A stretch of DNA of 64,000 bases, from contig NZ_JBQDYF010000001.1 in the NCBI RefSeq assembly GCF_052044135.1, positions 1 to 64,000 on the forward strand. Direction: 5' to 3'. The notes beneath the pieces were generated by a model. That model saw nothing but the letters and a program-made list of their open reading frames with translations, made no database searches and had not been told where the DNA came from. Position numbers and translations under genes: made by a program. Position 1 is the stretch's first letter; each line of letters begins with the position of its first letter. This stretch comes from Salinisphaera sp052044135. Lineage in GTDB: Bacteria; Pseudomonadota; Gammaproteobacteria; Nevskiales; Salinisphaeraceae. Below are positions 62,677-64,000 of the stretch, in pieces.

Positions 62677-64000
62677 TTGAGCAGTCAGCGTTTGTTGATC
62701 GTCGATCACCCCTGGGCGGTCGTGCAGCGTGTTCTGGGCGTTTTGCTTATCTTCTTTTCGGCCACGATGCTCCTGCCGGTGCTCATCGGCCTGATTTACC
62801 GCGACGGCGCCGTGGCAGCGTTCGGGACCTCGTTCCTCATTGCGTTTTCAACCGGGGTGGCGCTCTGGTTCCCGGTGCGTCGTGTATCCCGGGACATGAA
62901 GATTCGTGATGGTTTTTTGATCGTTAGCCTGTTCTGGACGGTACTGGGGCTGGTCGGGGCGCTCCCGTTGTTACTGGCGGATCGTCCGGGTCTGAGTTTC
63001 ACGGATGCGGCATTCGAAGCGGTATCGGGTCTGACCACGACCGGGGCGACCGTCATCGTCGGTCTCGACACCCTGCCGCACGCGATCCTGTTCTGGCGTG
63101 AATGGCTTCACTGGATCGGCGGCATGGGCATCATTGTGCTCGCCGTGGCAATTCTGCCGATGCTCGGCACCGGCGGCATGCAGCTGGTCAAGGCCGAGAC
63201 ACCCGGCCCGATCAAGGACGACAAGCTGGCGCCGCGAATCAAGAAGACCGCGTCCGCACTGTGGTGGACCTATACCACGATCACAATGGCCTGCGCGGGC
63301 ACTTACTGGCTGCTTGGCATGAGCCCGTTCGATGCGATTACTCATGCCTTCGGCACGCTCGCCACGGGCGGGTTTTCGAACTACGACGCCAGCATGGCGT
63401 ATTTCCACAGCAACGCGATATTGATTGCCGCCACTGCGTTCATGTTCGTTTCCGGCGCGAGCTTCTCACTTCATTTCATTTGCTGGCGCAACGGGAGTTT
63501 CATGCCGTACCTGCGCAATATCGAATTGCGCACCTATACGCTGATCATTGTCGGCGCGAGCACCCTCGTGGCGGTCACGTTGTATGCACATGGGACCTAC
63601 GCATCCATCAAGGACGCGGTAATTCAGGGCACATTTCAGGTCGTATCCCTGATGACCGACACGGGCTTTGGCAGTGCCAATTTTTCGCAGTGGCCGAGTT
63701 TCATCCCGATATTGCTGATGCTGCTCGCCTGCCTGGGCGGCTGTGCCGGGTCGACCTCGGGCGGCATCAAGATTGTTCGGCTGGTGCTATTGCTGAAACA
63801 GGCCTGGCGAGAACTGAAGTCGCTCGTGCATCCGAACGCCGCGTTTTCGGTAAAGCTCGAAAATCGCGTTCTGTCGGAGTCGATTCTGCGGGGCGTTTGG
63901 GCCTTCTTCTTTCTTTACGTCGCGGGCTTTGCCGTCATGGTGCTGATTCTCATGGCGCTCGGGCTCGACGGGTTGACCGCGTTCTCGGCGGTCGCCGCCT
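62677..64000 (+). CDS. trkH: TrkH-type potassium uptake protein, partial
   Basis: At least 441 codons of a Trk/Ktr membrane subunit; the gene runs off the right edge. The pore-loop segments that form the selectivity filter are visible: SGLTTTGATV, TLATGGFSNY, MTDTGFGSAN, and GCAGSTSGGIK with the intramembrane region. The N-terminal helix LGVLLIFFSATMLLPVLIGL matches TrkH. No ATG is available at the N-terminus: TTG 62677, 62692 or 62695 are the possible starts, and the ribosome site is weak, so the start is uncertain. Divergent from kdpDE and its small membrane protein. Confidence 0.88.
   Translation, partial: MSSQRLLIVDHPWAVVQRVLGVLLIFFSATMLLPVLIGLIYRDGAVAAFGTSFLIAFSTGVALWFPVRRVSRDMKIRDGFLIVSLFWTVLGLVGALPLLLADRPGLSFTDAAFEAVSGLTTTGATVIVGLDTLPHAILFWREWLHWIGGMGIIVLAVAILPMLGTGGMQLVKAETPGPIKDDKLAPRIKKTASALWWTYTTITMACAGTYWLLGMSPFDAITHAFGTLATGGFSNYDASMAYFHSNAILIAATAFMFVSGASFSLHFICWRNGSFMPYLRNIELRTYTLIIVGASTLVAVTLYAHGTYASIKDAVIQGTFQVVSLMTDTGFGSANFSQWPSFIPILLMLLACLGGCAGSTSGGIKIVRLVLLLKQAWRELKSLVHPNAAFSVKLENRVLSESILRGVWAFFFLYVAGFAVMVLILMALGLDGLTAFSAVAA

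Overview
The window is high-GC DNA from a free-living gammaproteobacterium. Gene content and intergenic repeats look like a Salinisphaera-type halotolerant marine bacterium, but that assignment is inference from gene families, not a database match. About 60 genes or gene remnants can be supported. No rRNA, tRNA or CRISPR array was seen.

Bases 1-5,550 are a decayed defence island. It holds a type I restriction-modification operon (hsdM and hsdR broken by in-frame stops and truncations, hsdS missing), a RelE/ParE-type toxin-antitoxin pair between them, a VapC-type toxin with a Phd-type antitoxin, a 3' remnant of an Mrr-like endonuclease, and long repeats where hsdS and the hsdM 3' end should be.

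Bases 5,800-13,330 are a 5-oxoproline (pyroglutamate) locus: an NRAMP-fold permease, a GntR regulator, a biotin carboxylase-BCCP fusion, a PxpB-PxpC fusion, PxpA and a YcsI-like hydro-lyase. Copies of one 11-bp palindrome precede both transcription units. A RhuM-Fic protein (13.4-14.4 kb) and the lactate oxidation operon lutABC (14.5-17.3 kb) follow. Then come a periplasmic M16 protease, a DsbG-like protein, an SDR, a TauE/SafE permease and an MFS transporter.

Bases 25,100-53,000 carry an almost complete pathway for lignin-derived aromatics. Fcs and Ech convert coumarate or ferulate to 4-hydroxybenzaldehyde or vanillin. Vdh oxidises the aldehyde. VanAB and PobA converge on protocatechuate. 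PcaGH, PcaB, the PcaDC fusion (PcaL), PcaIJ and PcaF take it to succinyl-CoA and acetyl-CoA. Regulators of four families (MarR, GntR/VanR, LysR/PcaQ, IclR/PcaR) are interspersed, and matching operator-like palindromes can be read upstream of the expected targets. An aryl-alcohol/aryl-aldehyde dehydrogenase pair, an outer-membrane channel and a MetE-like methyltransferase are embedded in this region. TerC, LOG and DnaQ-like exonuclease genes interrupt it.

Bases 53,000-58,800 hold an alpha/beta hydrolase and a sigma-54 activator divergent from a guanidinobutyrase/agmatinase-NCS1 permease operon with a readable -24/-12 promoter. The right end has kdpDE with a small membrane protein gene but no adjacent kdpFABC. 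It is divergent from a trkH-type potassium transporter that runs off the window and has a KdpE-box-like sequence in front of it.
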